DNA of 8,833 bases from an uncultured Planctomycetaceae bacterium (lineage in GTDB: Bacteria > Planctomycetota > Planctomycetia > Pirellulales > Pirellulaceae), in contig CAIYOB010000482.1 of the NCBI GenBank assembly GCA_903927685.1, forward strand, positions 1 to 8,833, read 5' to 3'. Positions 1-7,230 of this stretch are shown in pieces. The notes below the pieces were generated by a model, which did not search any database, was not told where the DNA came from, and saw only the letters and a list, made by a program, of their open reading frames with translations. The translations under genes and the position numbers were made by a program. Position 1 is the first letter of the stretch; each line of letters starts with the position of its first letter.

Positions 1-3000
1 CACACACGGCGATTCGATTGGCAACAGACGCTGCAACTGCTGCGCTCAACGCCGGCCGGAGCGATGATCTATCAGCCCACGCTCCGTCTGCCGCGCGGCT
101 TCTACGACCAATACGGGATCGATCCGCAGCTGGTCACGATCAGCGATAACCACCCCGACCTGATCGCCGTGCTGCCGGGCGAGCCGGGGCGGCGCGTACT
201 GCGGCTGGTCGATCTGAAACGCGGCGAGTCGCTGCAGTTGACGCATCGCGTGCAGGTCCTGCTGTACGCCCTGGAACTGGACGCGGTGCTCCGGCAGGCG
301 GGGCGGGAGGACGTCCAGGTCGATCTCGAGACGGGCGGCGTCTGGCTGGGCGGGCACGCGACGCCGACGGAGTTCCCTTTGAACGACCTGCGCCCGCATC
401 TGGAGAGCTTCCTCCGCCAGGACTTGGTCCGCATCCTCCGCACGGCGGCCGACGAAGCACGCTGGCATGTGCATTTCCGCTGCGAGTGGTGTGAGTTCTT
501 CAAGCACTGCTGGAGCCAGATGCAGGGCACGGACGATCTGTCACGCCTGACGCGGTTGACCTCGTGGGGCAAGCGGTTCCTGCGGGAACGCGCCGGCGTG
601 GGAACGACGGCCCAACTGGGCGAATTCCTGCAGCGGCCCGAGGCGGACGAAGTCCTGAGCCGCTGTGCATCGTTGGCCGGCACCGGCCCGCGGCTGGCGA
701 AACAGGTGGCGGCCCTGGAACAAGGCCGGCCGCAGCCGCACGGCGCGGCCTCGCCGTCCCTGTCGCGCGGCGAGAACATCGGCCTGTTCCTCACCCTGCA
801 GCAGGAACCGCTGAACGAGTCGATTTACCTGGCTGGCTTGTACCTGACCGTGCGAAAGGAACTGCGCGAGGCAGTCTTTTCCGACGAGTTGCGCCAAGCC
901 CTGTTCGACGGCAGCCACTCCCGGCCGCTGGTGCTGGTCGCCGAGCGTCCGGATGGCGTCGACGAGGTGCGCCGCCGCTGGGTGCGGCTGCTGCACGACG
1001 TGATCGTCCAGGTCGACCAGTACAACCGCGAGCGGGACTGGAAGGATCAGCTCAGTCTGCAAGCGTACGTGCTGTCCGAACAGGAGCGTACCCTGGCCAT
1101 CTCGTGGCTGCTCGATTCGCTTCGCGATCCGGAACTGGCGGAGCAGGCGATGACGCTGCTGTTCCATTTCCAGGCTCCGGAGTTGCTTGCGGCCAACGAG
1201 CACCCCGACCGTGAGGTGCCGTTTCCACTGGTCGTCCTGCTGGACTCGCTGGGCCAGGTCTTGGCCTTGCCGGTCGAAGTCAACTACACCCTGCCGGAAG
1301 CGCTGATCGCGTTGGGCAGCCGCACCCGGCTGCGGCGGAACGAGTATTTTGATTTCCCGTTGGGGCCGGGGATGCGGGCCGAGCCGATCCACGCGGTGTG
1401 GCATCACGGCAAGCGGGAAACCCTGGACGAAATCGTCAGGCATGCGACAGCCCGGCTGCAGGGCGGCTGGGCGCTGCTGCAGAGTCTGCGGCAATTGGCC
1501 GCCGAATCGATTTTTACCTGGTCGGCCAAGTTCACGCTGCCGACGCGCCAGGAATTCGCGGACCCGCTGCTGTCGCGACTGGCCTTCTTCGCCCGGTACG
1601 AGAGCCTGCTGCGCTGCTTGGATGTACGCAACATGCGGTGCGAGCCGCGGACCGTCCAGCTGTTGCTGGGGAAAGCCTTGGAACTGGAAGCCCTGGGCGA
1701 CGACCGGTTTCGGATCGTCAACGGGACGCTGGAGGTCTCGCCGGGCGGTTATCCCGAATGGCTGCTGGTGCGGGACGACCCAGCCGGGCGGCGGGCCCAG
1801 CTGGAGTTCCGCGATTACGCGTGCCGGGCTCAATTGTGGCAGCGCAAGCAAAGCGACTTGGCGCTGGTCGGCGTCGTCCAGCTGGACCGCGATGCGCTCG
1901 GCACGCCCAATGGGCTGACTGTCAGCTATCCGCGCGGCTTCGACGGCGATCGCTCGCGGGTCGGCGAACGGTTCTTGCTGCATCCACGGTTCACCGATTT
2001 CACGACCGACGGCGTCGTCGAATTTCTGCGCGCCGGCGGCGTGCAGACGCACGGCCTGCTGCTCCGCTTGCTGCGCGATCCCGAGGCGGCCAGCGGGCCG
2101 CTGGAACTGGCTGCGGACGTCGCGGAACTGGCCCTGGAGGAGATCGCCGCGTTTGGTCTGACCGAGAGCCAAGCGGACGCTTTCCGCGAGATCTGTCGGC
2201 GGCGCGTGGTGCCGGTGTGGGGGCCTCCGGGCACGGGCAAGACCCATTTCCTGGCGGCTGCGATCTTGGCGTTGACGGCTGCGCATGCCCGCGCCGGCAA
2301 ACCGTTTCGAGTGCTGGTCACGGCGTTCACGCATGCCGCGATCGAGAACCTGCTTCGCAAGATCGCCGCCCTCCGCGCCGCGTGCCAGCCGGGCAGCCCG
2401 GTGCGGATCGGCAAGGCCAAGAGCTGGCAGGGCGAGGAGACGGCGGGCATCGAGACGGTCGAGGAGAACCGCCTGGGCGGCTGGCTGAGCGAACATCCGC
2501 AAGCGATCGTGGGCGCGACCGTCTACTCCTGCCTGAAGCAGTACGCCCAGTTGCCGCCGTTCGAGCTGTCGGTGATCGACGAAGCATCGCAGGTGCGCGT
2601 GCCCGAAGCGGCGATTCCCGTCGGCCTGGTCGCGCCGCGAGGGCGACTGGTCCTGGCGGGCGATCATCTCCAGCTGCCACCGATTGTGGCCGGTGTCTAC
2701 CCTGAAACGGAGCCCGGCCAGCCGCTGCTGCACCGCTCGATCTTCGAGGCGGTGGCCCGCGTGGCGGGCACTCACTATGCGGCGTCCTCCGGACCGCGGC
2801 ACAGCGCCGGCGGCAAGTCTCCCGACGACGACCAGGAGACCTGCGGTCGGGCGTTTCAGCGCGGTCAGGAAACCGGCGCCGAGCAGGAACCTCTCGCGGA
2901 GCGCGAGGCCTGCGGTGGGCTCGTTCGGCAGTTGACGGAGAATTTTCGCATGAACGACGTGCTGACCAGCTTTTCCGGCGGCCTGCTGTACGGCCCGGCC

Positions 3001-6000
3001 TATCGCAGCTTCGATGCGTCCGTGGCCCAGCGGCGGTTGAACTTGCTGCCCGAACGCTGCCTGGACCCGCTGGTCGAAGCCTGCCTGGATCCGGAGTTTC
3101 CGCTGGTCTTTGTCGTCCTGGATGGCGTTTGGGCGGCGCGGGAGAACCCGCCGGAGGCCCAACTAGCCGCCCAATTGGTCGCTGGCTTGCGCACCACGTT
3201 GCGGCAAGCGGACGGCCGGTTGTTCGGCGACGATGGAGCCTTCTTCCGAGACGGCGTGTTCGTGGTCAGTCCGCATCGGGCCCAGATCCGGGCGATCCAG
3301 CGAGAGTTGCGCCGGCAGCGCCGTTGGCAGTCGCCGCCGCTGGTCGACACGGTGGACAAGATGCAGGGCCGGGAAGCCGACGCCGTGATCGTCAGCTATG
3401 GCGTGTCCGATCCGGAGTTCGCCGCCGCGGAAGCCGAGTTCATCTACGGCTTGAATCGGCTGAACGTCGCGGTCACGCGGGCGCGTGCCAAGTGCATCGT
3501 CTGCCTGCCCCGGCCGCTGCTCGACGCGCCGCCGCAAGTGCTGGACCTGCCCGAAGCGGCTCGTGGCCTGGCCTACATGCGCGACCTGGTCCAGGCCGTG
3601 TCGAGGGGCGGCGAGGAATTGTGCTTCGACCTGGAGGACGGCGTCCGAGCCGCCGTGTACCGCACGCGGGACAGCTACCAAAGGCCGCTGCCGCCACCCG
3701 TCTCCGCCCAGCCGACGGCTGAACCGGAACTGGAAATGGAGCCGGCGACGGCGGCTGAGCCGAGCGGGCCGCTGCAGGCGAACGCGCTGCCAGCGCCGAC
3801 CGCACTGGCGGTGGTCGAGCCCTATTCCGTCACGCTCCAGCGGGTGACCGTCGAGCTGCCTTCGTCCCAGTCCGTGACAGCCGCCGAAACGCCCGCCCGT
3901 TATCGGCGCGCTGGCCGTGGCAAGAAGAAGGCCGCCCCGGCGGAACCTGCCGCCACGCCCGCTCCGGAGCCGACCTCGCCGTCCGATAGCCTGCTGGATC
4001 GGCTGAACGAGGCGCAGCGCGAGGCGGCCAGCCACGGTCAGGAGCCGCTGTTGATTATCGCCGGAGCCGGCACCGGCAAGACGACCACCCTGGTGCACCG
4101 CGTCGCCCGGCTGATTTCCGAAGGCACGCCGCCGGAACGGATCCTGCTGCTCACCTTCACCCGCCGCGCTGCTGCCCAGATGGTCGAGCGCGTGGCCGCC
4201 GTGCTGCGGGATGCCGACGTGGACCGTAGCGTCTGGGGCGGCACGTTCCACGGGGTCGGCACGCGGTTACTGCGGCAGTACGGCAAAGCGATCGGCGTTC
4301 ATCCGCGGTTCACGATCCACGACCAGGGCGATGCCGAAGACCTGATGGGCGCGCTGTGCCGGGAACTGGAACTGGGGGCCGACGACAAGAATTTCCCCAA
4401 GAAACGCACCTGCCTGGCGATTCACAGCTATGGCGTGAACGCGGAATTGCCGCTGACCCAGGTGCTCGGCCGCCAGTTCCCGCAGCACGAGCGTTATGCG
4501 GACGAACTGGCCAGGTTGTTTGCGGCGTACGCCCAGCGGAAAGCCGACTTGAACGTCTTCGACTACGACGACTTGTTGCGCAAGTGGTGCGACCTGCTGG
4601 AGCACGCCGAAGTCGGTCCGGCCATCCGCAGCCGGTTCGATTGTGTGCTGGTCGACGAATACCAGGACACCAACCGCCTGCAAGCCCGCTTGCTGCAGCG
4701 GCTGTGCCCCGCCGGCCGAGGACTGACCGTGGTCGGCGACGACGCCCAGTCCATCTACTCGTTCCGCGCCGCGACCGTCCGCAACATCATGGACTTTCCC
4801 GGCCAGTTCCCCGGGACGCGGATCGTGACGCTGGAGCAAAACTATCGCAGCACGCAGCCGATCCTGGAAGCGACCAACCGCCTCATCGCCCAGGCCAGCG
4901 AGCGGTACACCAAGGAGCTGTGGTCCTCGCGGGCCGCCGGCCCGCCGCCTCAGTTGATTACCTGCGAAGACGAACGCGAGCAGGTCGACTTTGTGGTCGA
5001 GCGGATTCTGGAACATCGCAAGCAAGGCGTCTCGCTGGCCCAGCAGGCGGTCCTGTTCCGAGCTTCGCATCACAGCATCCAGCTGGAGAGCCAGCTGGCC
5101 AAGCTCGGTCTGCAGTTCGTCAAGTACGGCGGCTTGAAGTTCGTCGAGGCGGCGCATGTCAAGGACCTGCTGTCCCTGCTGCGACTGGCCGAGAATCCTC
5201 GCGATCCCATCGCGGGCTTGCGGGCGCTGTGCCTGCTGCCCGGCGTGGGGCCGAAGAAAGCCGAAGAACTGCTCCGCGGCTTGTGCGCCGCCGACGGCCG
5301 GTTCGACGTCTGGCGAGACGCCAAGATTCCGGCCAAGAGCAAGGACGCCTGGCCCGGTTTTGTGAGCTTGATGACTTCGCTGGCCGCCGGCGGCTCCGGT
5401 GGCGATCTGCGGGATCAGGTCCGTCGGACGCTCAAGTTCTACCAGCCGATCCTGGAACAGAACTACGACAACCCGACCCAGCGGATGCTCGACTTGGAAG
5501 AACTGGAGCAGCTGGCCGCCCAGGCCACGGACCGGGCCACGCTGCTGGCCGACTTGACCGTCGATCCGCCCGTCAGCGGCGATGATTTCCGCGGCCAGGA
5601 CCGGGAACAGACGCTGACGTTGAGCACGCTGCATTCCGCCAAGGGACTGGAATGGCGAGTCGTCTATGTGCTGCACGCCACCGACGGCAAGATCCCGCTC
5701 GAGCGCAGCGCGGCCGACCCCGACCAGCTGGAAGAGGAACGCCGCATGTTCTATGTGGCGTTGACGCGAGCTGCCGACTGGCTGTACGTCTGCCATCCGC
5801 GGCACGAGGCGTCCAGCTACGGCAACACGTCCTACGGCCGCAGCTGGGGCGGCGGGGTCTACGAAAGCTGCCAGTTGACGCGGTTCATCACCAAGTCCGT
5901 CAAAGATGTCTTCCAGTGCCAGCGGGCCGGAGCATTTCAAACGCCCCAGAGCACGGATACCGCAACCGGCTCGCGGAAGAAACCTGCATTGGCCAAGGCT

Positions 6001-6042
6001 TCGACCACCAGCCGCCGCCGCGCGAAAGCGGGAAACGCGTGA
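1..6042 (+). CDS. Giant nuclease-helicase fusion: Cas4/RecB-like Fe-S nuclease + Dna2/Upf1-type SF1B helicase + UvrD-type SF1A helicase (5'-partial)
   Basis: Predicted cytoplasmic DNA end-processing enzyme. The frame is open from base 1, so the gene starts upstream; residues are numbered from the internal ATG at 64. Seen: PD-(D/E)XK nuclease signature with D32, D50-x-K52 and the QxxxY motif Q64-Y68; cysteines C140, C143 and C149 in the C-x2-C-x5-C pattern of Cas4/AddB/Dna2 Fe-S clusters, whose first cysteine would lie upstream. Residues about 236-350 resemble the RNase-H-like half of TM0106-family RecB-like nucleases but lack its acidic DxE. SF1B helicase: Walker A 720-727 (GPPGTGKT), Walker B DEAS 839-842, GDHLQLPP 866-873, LTENFRM 957-963, motif V near 1094-1104, motif VI NVAVTRAR 1134-1141. 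Pro/Ala-rich linker about 1206-1309. UvrD part: Q-motif 1314-1318, GAGTGKT 1334-1340, DEYQDTN 1531-1537, GDDAQSIYSFR 1558-1568, QNYRST 1592-1597, LSTLHSAKGLE 1853-1863, FYVALTRA 1896-1903, then a basic tail. Every ATPase motif of both motors is intact. Domain calls are strong; the biological role (recombination, repair or defence) is inferred. Confidence 0.93.
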   Translation, partial: HTRRFDWQQTLQLLRSTPAGAMIYQPTLRLPRGFYDQYGIDPQLVTISDNHPDLIAVLPGEPGRRVLRLVDLKRGESLQLTHRVQVLLYALELDAVLRQAGREDVQVDLETGGVWLGGHATPTEFPLNDLRPHLESFLRQDLVRILRTAADEARWHVHFRCEWCEFFKHCWSQMQGTDDLSRLTRLTSWGKRFLRERAGVGTTAQLGEFLQRPEADEVLSRCASLAGTGPRLAKQVAALEQGRPQPHGAASPSLSRGENIGLFLTLQQEPLNESIYLAGLYLTVRKELREAVFSDELRQALFDGSHSRPLVLVAERPDGVDEVRRRWVRLLHDVIVQVDQYNRERDWKDQLSLQAYVLSEQERTLAISWLLDSLRDPELAEQAMTLLFHFQAPELLAANEHPDREVPFPLVVLLDSLGQVLALPVEVNYTLPEALIALGSRTRLRRNEYFDFPLGPGMRAEPIHAVWHHGKRETLDEIVRHATARLQGGWALLQSLRQLAAESIFTWSAKFTLPTRQEFADPLLSRLAFFARYESLLRCLDVRNMRCEPRTVQLLLGKALELEALGDDRFRIVNGTLEVSPGGYPEWLLVRDDPAGRRAQLEFRDYACRAQLWQRKQSDLALVGVVQLDRDALGTPNGLTVSYPRGFDGDRSRVGERFLLHPRFTDFTTDGVVEFLRAGGVQTHGLLLRLLRDPEAASGPLELAADVAELALEEIAAFGLTESQADAFREICRRRVVPVWGPPGTGKTHFLAAAILALTAAHARAGKPFRVLVTAFTHAAIENLLRKIAALRAACQPGSPVRIGKAKSWQGEETAGIETVEENRLGGWLSEHPQAIVGATVYSCLKQYAQLPPFELSVIDEASQVRVPEAAIPVGLVAPRGRLVLAGDHLQLPPIVAGVYPETEPGQPLLHRSIFEAVARVAGTHYAASSGPRHSAGGKSPDDDQETCGRAFQRGQETGAEQEPLAEREACGGLVRQLTENFRMNDVLTSFSGGLLYGPAYRSFDASVAQRRLNLLPERCLDPLVEACLDPEFPLVFVVLDGVWAARENPPEAQLAAQLVAGLRTTLRQADGRLFGDDGAFFRDGVFVVSPHRAQIRAIQRELRRQRRWQSPPLVDTVDKMQGREADAVIVSYGVSDPEFAAAEAEFIYGLNRLNVAVTRARAKCIVCLPRPLLDAPPQVLDLPEAARGLAYMRDLVQAVSRGGEELCFDLEDGVRAAVYRTRDSYQRPLPPPVSAQPTAEPELEMEPATAAEPSGPLQANALPAPTALAVVEPYSVTLQRVTVELPSSQSVTAAETPARYRRAGRGKKKAAPAEPAATPAPEPTSPSDSLLDRLNEAQREAASHGQEPLLIIAGAGTGKTTTLVHRVARLISEGTPPERILLLTFTRRAAAQMVERVAAVLRDADVDRSVWGGTFHGVGTRLLRQYGKAIGVHPRFTIHDQGDAEDLMGALCRELELGADDKNFPKKRTCLAIHSYGVNAELPLTQVLGRQFPQHERYADELARLFAAYAQRKADLNVFDYDDLLRKWCDLLEHAEVGPAIRSRFDCVLVDEYQDTNRLQARLLQRLCPAGRGLTVVGDDAQSIYSFRAATVRNIMDFPGQFPGTRIVTLEQNYRSTQPILEATNRLIAQASERYTKELWSSRAAGPPPQLITCEDEREQVDFVVERILEHRKQGVSLAQQAVLFRASHHSIQLESQLAKLGLQFVKYGGLKFVEAAHVKDLLSLLRLAENPRDPIAGLRALCLLPGVGPKKAEELLRGLCAADGRFDVWRDAKIPAKSKDAWPGFVSLMTSLAAGGSGGDLRDQVRRTLKFYQPILEQNYDNPTQRMLDLEELEQLAAQATDRATLLADLTVDPPVSGDDFRGQDREQTLTLSTLHSAKGLEWRVVYVLHATDGKIPLERSAADPDQLEEERRMFYVALTRAADWLYVCHPRHEASSYGNTSYGRSWGGGVYESCQLTRFITKSVKDVFQCQRAGAFQTPQSTDTATGSRKKPALAKASTTSRRRAKAGNA
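2770..2931 (+). other. In-frame insert of anomalous sequence within the SF1B helicase domain
   Basis: Residues about 903-956 lie between helicase motif III (GDHLQLPP) and the LTENFRM motif. About 83 residues separate these motifs, whereas Upf1/Dna2-like enzymes usually have roughly 30-40 (family knowledge, approximate). The segment is hydrophilic and low in hydrophobic core residues (Gly, Glu, Gln, Arg, Ser-rich), unlike the flanking helicase folds. Its DNA holds two copies of cctgcggt (2840-2847 and 2909-2916) and a perfect 6-bp stem with a 3-base loop (ctcgcg/cgcgag, 2893-2907). Both flanks remain in the same reading frame. It could be a domesticated palindromic repeat element or simply a lineage-specific surface loop. 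Confidence 0.45.
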
Positions 6043-6059
6043 GGCGCGTGACCCGGTCG

Positions 6060-6083
6060 CCCAGCCCAGGACAGTCGGCTGGG
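6060..6083 (+). terminator. GC-rich hairpin between the helicase and radical SAM genes (weak terminator or attenuator candidate)
   Basis: A perfect 7-bp stem, cccagcc (6060-6066) with ggctggg (6077-6083), encloses a 10-base loop. It begins 18 bases after the helicase stop codon. No T-tract follows, so efficient intrinsic termination is doubtful. It may stabilise the upstream transcript's 3' end or partly attenuate read-through into the next gene. Stems of this size also arise by chance in DNA this GC-rich. Confidence 0.3.
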
Positions 6084-6122
6084 ACGACGTCGCGAACAGG
6101 CAGGGGAACCGTGGGGGGGCCG

Positions 6123-7214
6123 ATGATGGGCGAGGATACGAGACCGCTGCGGATGGCCGTCGGGCGCGGGGCGGTCGTCAATCCGCCGAATCGCTTCGAA
6201 CGCGTTCATGCCGTGCCCGATGACGAACAGTTGGAGGCCCACGAGGCGTCCGCGGAACGTTACTCGGTGGCCACGGAGTTCCTGCCCGACGAGTCCAAGT
6301 CGCTGCTCACCGAGACGGACAGCCCGGACGTGCCGTTCCGCCACAGCATCAATCCGTACCGCGGTTGCGAGCACGGCTGCGCCTATTGTTACGCCCGGCC
6401 GTATCACGAGCTGTTGGGCATGAACGCCGGGCTGGATTTCGAGACCAAGATCCTCGTCAAGTTCGACGCCGCCCGCATCCTCCGCCGGGAACTGGAGCGG
6501 CCTTCGTGGCAGGGCGAGGTGATTTGCCTGTCGGGCGTGACCGATTGCTACCAGCCCGCGGAGCGGAAGTTCCGCATCACCCGAAGCATTCTGGAGGTCC
6601 TGCACGAGGCCCGCCAGGCGGTGTCGATCACCACCAAGAACTCGCTGATCCTGCGCGACCTGGACCTGCTGGCGGCGCTGGCCGCGCAGCGATTGGCCCA
6701 GGTGAACATGAGCATCCCGACGCTGGACGCCGAGTTGTCGCGGGTCTTGGAGCCGCGCACGGCGACGCCCGCCGCGAGGCTGCGGGCCATACGGGAGCTG
6801 GCCGCCGCCGGCGTCCCGGTCCGCGTCCTGGTTGCCCCGATCATCCCGGGACTGACAGACCACCAGGTGCCGCAGGTTCTGCGCGAGGCGAAAGAAGCCG
6901 GTGCGTTGGAAGCCCGCTACAATCTGTTGCGTTTACCGCTGAGCGTCGCGCCGGTGTTCCTGCACTGGCTCCAGACGCATCGGCCACAGCTTCGGCCCAA
7001 GATCGAACAACTCATTCGCTCGACGCGCGACGGCCGCCTGAACGACGCCACCTTCGGCGACCGGATGGTCGGCACCGGAGCGTACGCCGAGAGCATCCGC
7101 GCTACGTTCCTGGCGTTCGCGACCAAGGTCGGGCTGATCGGGCAGCTGCCGGAATTCGACACCAGCTTGTTCCGGCCGCCACGAAGTGTCAGCGGCCAGT
7201 TGCGATTGTTCTGA
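6123..7214 (+). CDS. Radical SAM protein, PA0069 / spore-photoproduct-lyase-like family
   Basis: Predicted 363-residue soluble radical SAM enzyme that would bind a [4Fe-4S] cluster and cleave S-adenosylmethionine to a 5'-deoxyadenosyl radical; its substrate is unknown. Numbering from the ATG at 6123, the cluster motif C-x3-C-x2-C is C82, C86, C89, inside a segment starting NPYRGC. Other family marks are GRGAVVNP (14-21) followed by NRFE, VTDCYQPAE (139-147), the ITTKN strand (169-173), LEPRTATP, APIIPGLTD, and a C-terminus ending QLRLF. The frame runs upstream into the helicase gene, but family similarity begins only at GRGA, so a start at 6123 fits. The tandem ATG at 6126, GTG 6111 (preceded by aggggaacc) and ATG 6153 are alternatives. 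It follows the helicase by 80 bp on the same strand, so co-transcription is possible. The family is related to spore photoproduct lyase, but photoproduct repair activity is not established for this branch. Confidence 0.92.
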   Translation: MMGEDTRPLRMAVGRGAVVNPPNRFERVHAVPDDEQLEAHEASAERYSVATEFLPDESKSLLTETDSPDVPFRHSINPYRGCEHGCAYCYARPYHELLGMNAGLDFETKILVKFDAARILRRELERPSWQGEVICLSGVTDCYQPAERKFRITRSILEVLHEARQAVSITTKNSLILRDLDLLAALAAQRLAQVNMSIPTLDAELSRVLEPRTATPAARLRAIRELAAAGVPVRVLVAPIIPGLTDHQVPQVLREAKEAGALEARYNLLRLPLSVAPVFLHWLQTHRPQLRPKIEQLIRSTRDGRLNDATFGDRMVGTGAYAESIRATFLAFATKVGLIGQLPEFDTSLFRPPRSVSGQLRLF

Positions 7215-7220
7215 ACCCGG

Positions 7221-7230
7221 TCCGCGCGGA
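7221..7230. repeat. Perfect 10-bp palindrome at the convergent gene junction
   Basis: The bases tccgcgcgga equal their own reverse complement and occupy most of the 16 bases between the radical SAM stop codon and the stop codon of the opposing oxidoreductase gene. Being symmetric, it could influence transcripts arriving from either side. It has no unpaired loop and no adjacent T-tract on either strand, so it is not a standard intrinsic terminator. Confidence 0.5.

Noticed and set aside
136..222. Calling the nuclease domain a CRISPR Cas4
   Set aside because: The fold signature and cysteines are shared by Cas4, AddB, Dna2 and TM0106-type nucleases. Fusion to an SF1B helicase points to the Dna2/TM0106-like group, with no CRISPR context.
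541..3162. Very long open frame on the minus strand (873 codons) opposite the first half of the helicase gene
   Set aside because: It lies wholly antisense to a gene with unambiguous nuclease and helicase motifs. Its translation is Arg/Gln/Ala/Gly-rich without recognisable domains, as expected for an antisense frame in GC-rich DNA where stops are rare.
4267..5940. 557-codon minus-strand open frame opposite the UvrD domain
   Set aside because: Shadow of the UvrD coding region; no domain motifs, and it exists because of GC-rich codon use on the other strand.
5652..6122. Possible N-terminal extension of the radical SAM protein overlapping the helicase gene
   Set aside because: The upstream stretch is the helicase C-terminal sequence read in another frame. 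Radical SAM family similarity begins only after 6123.
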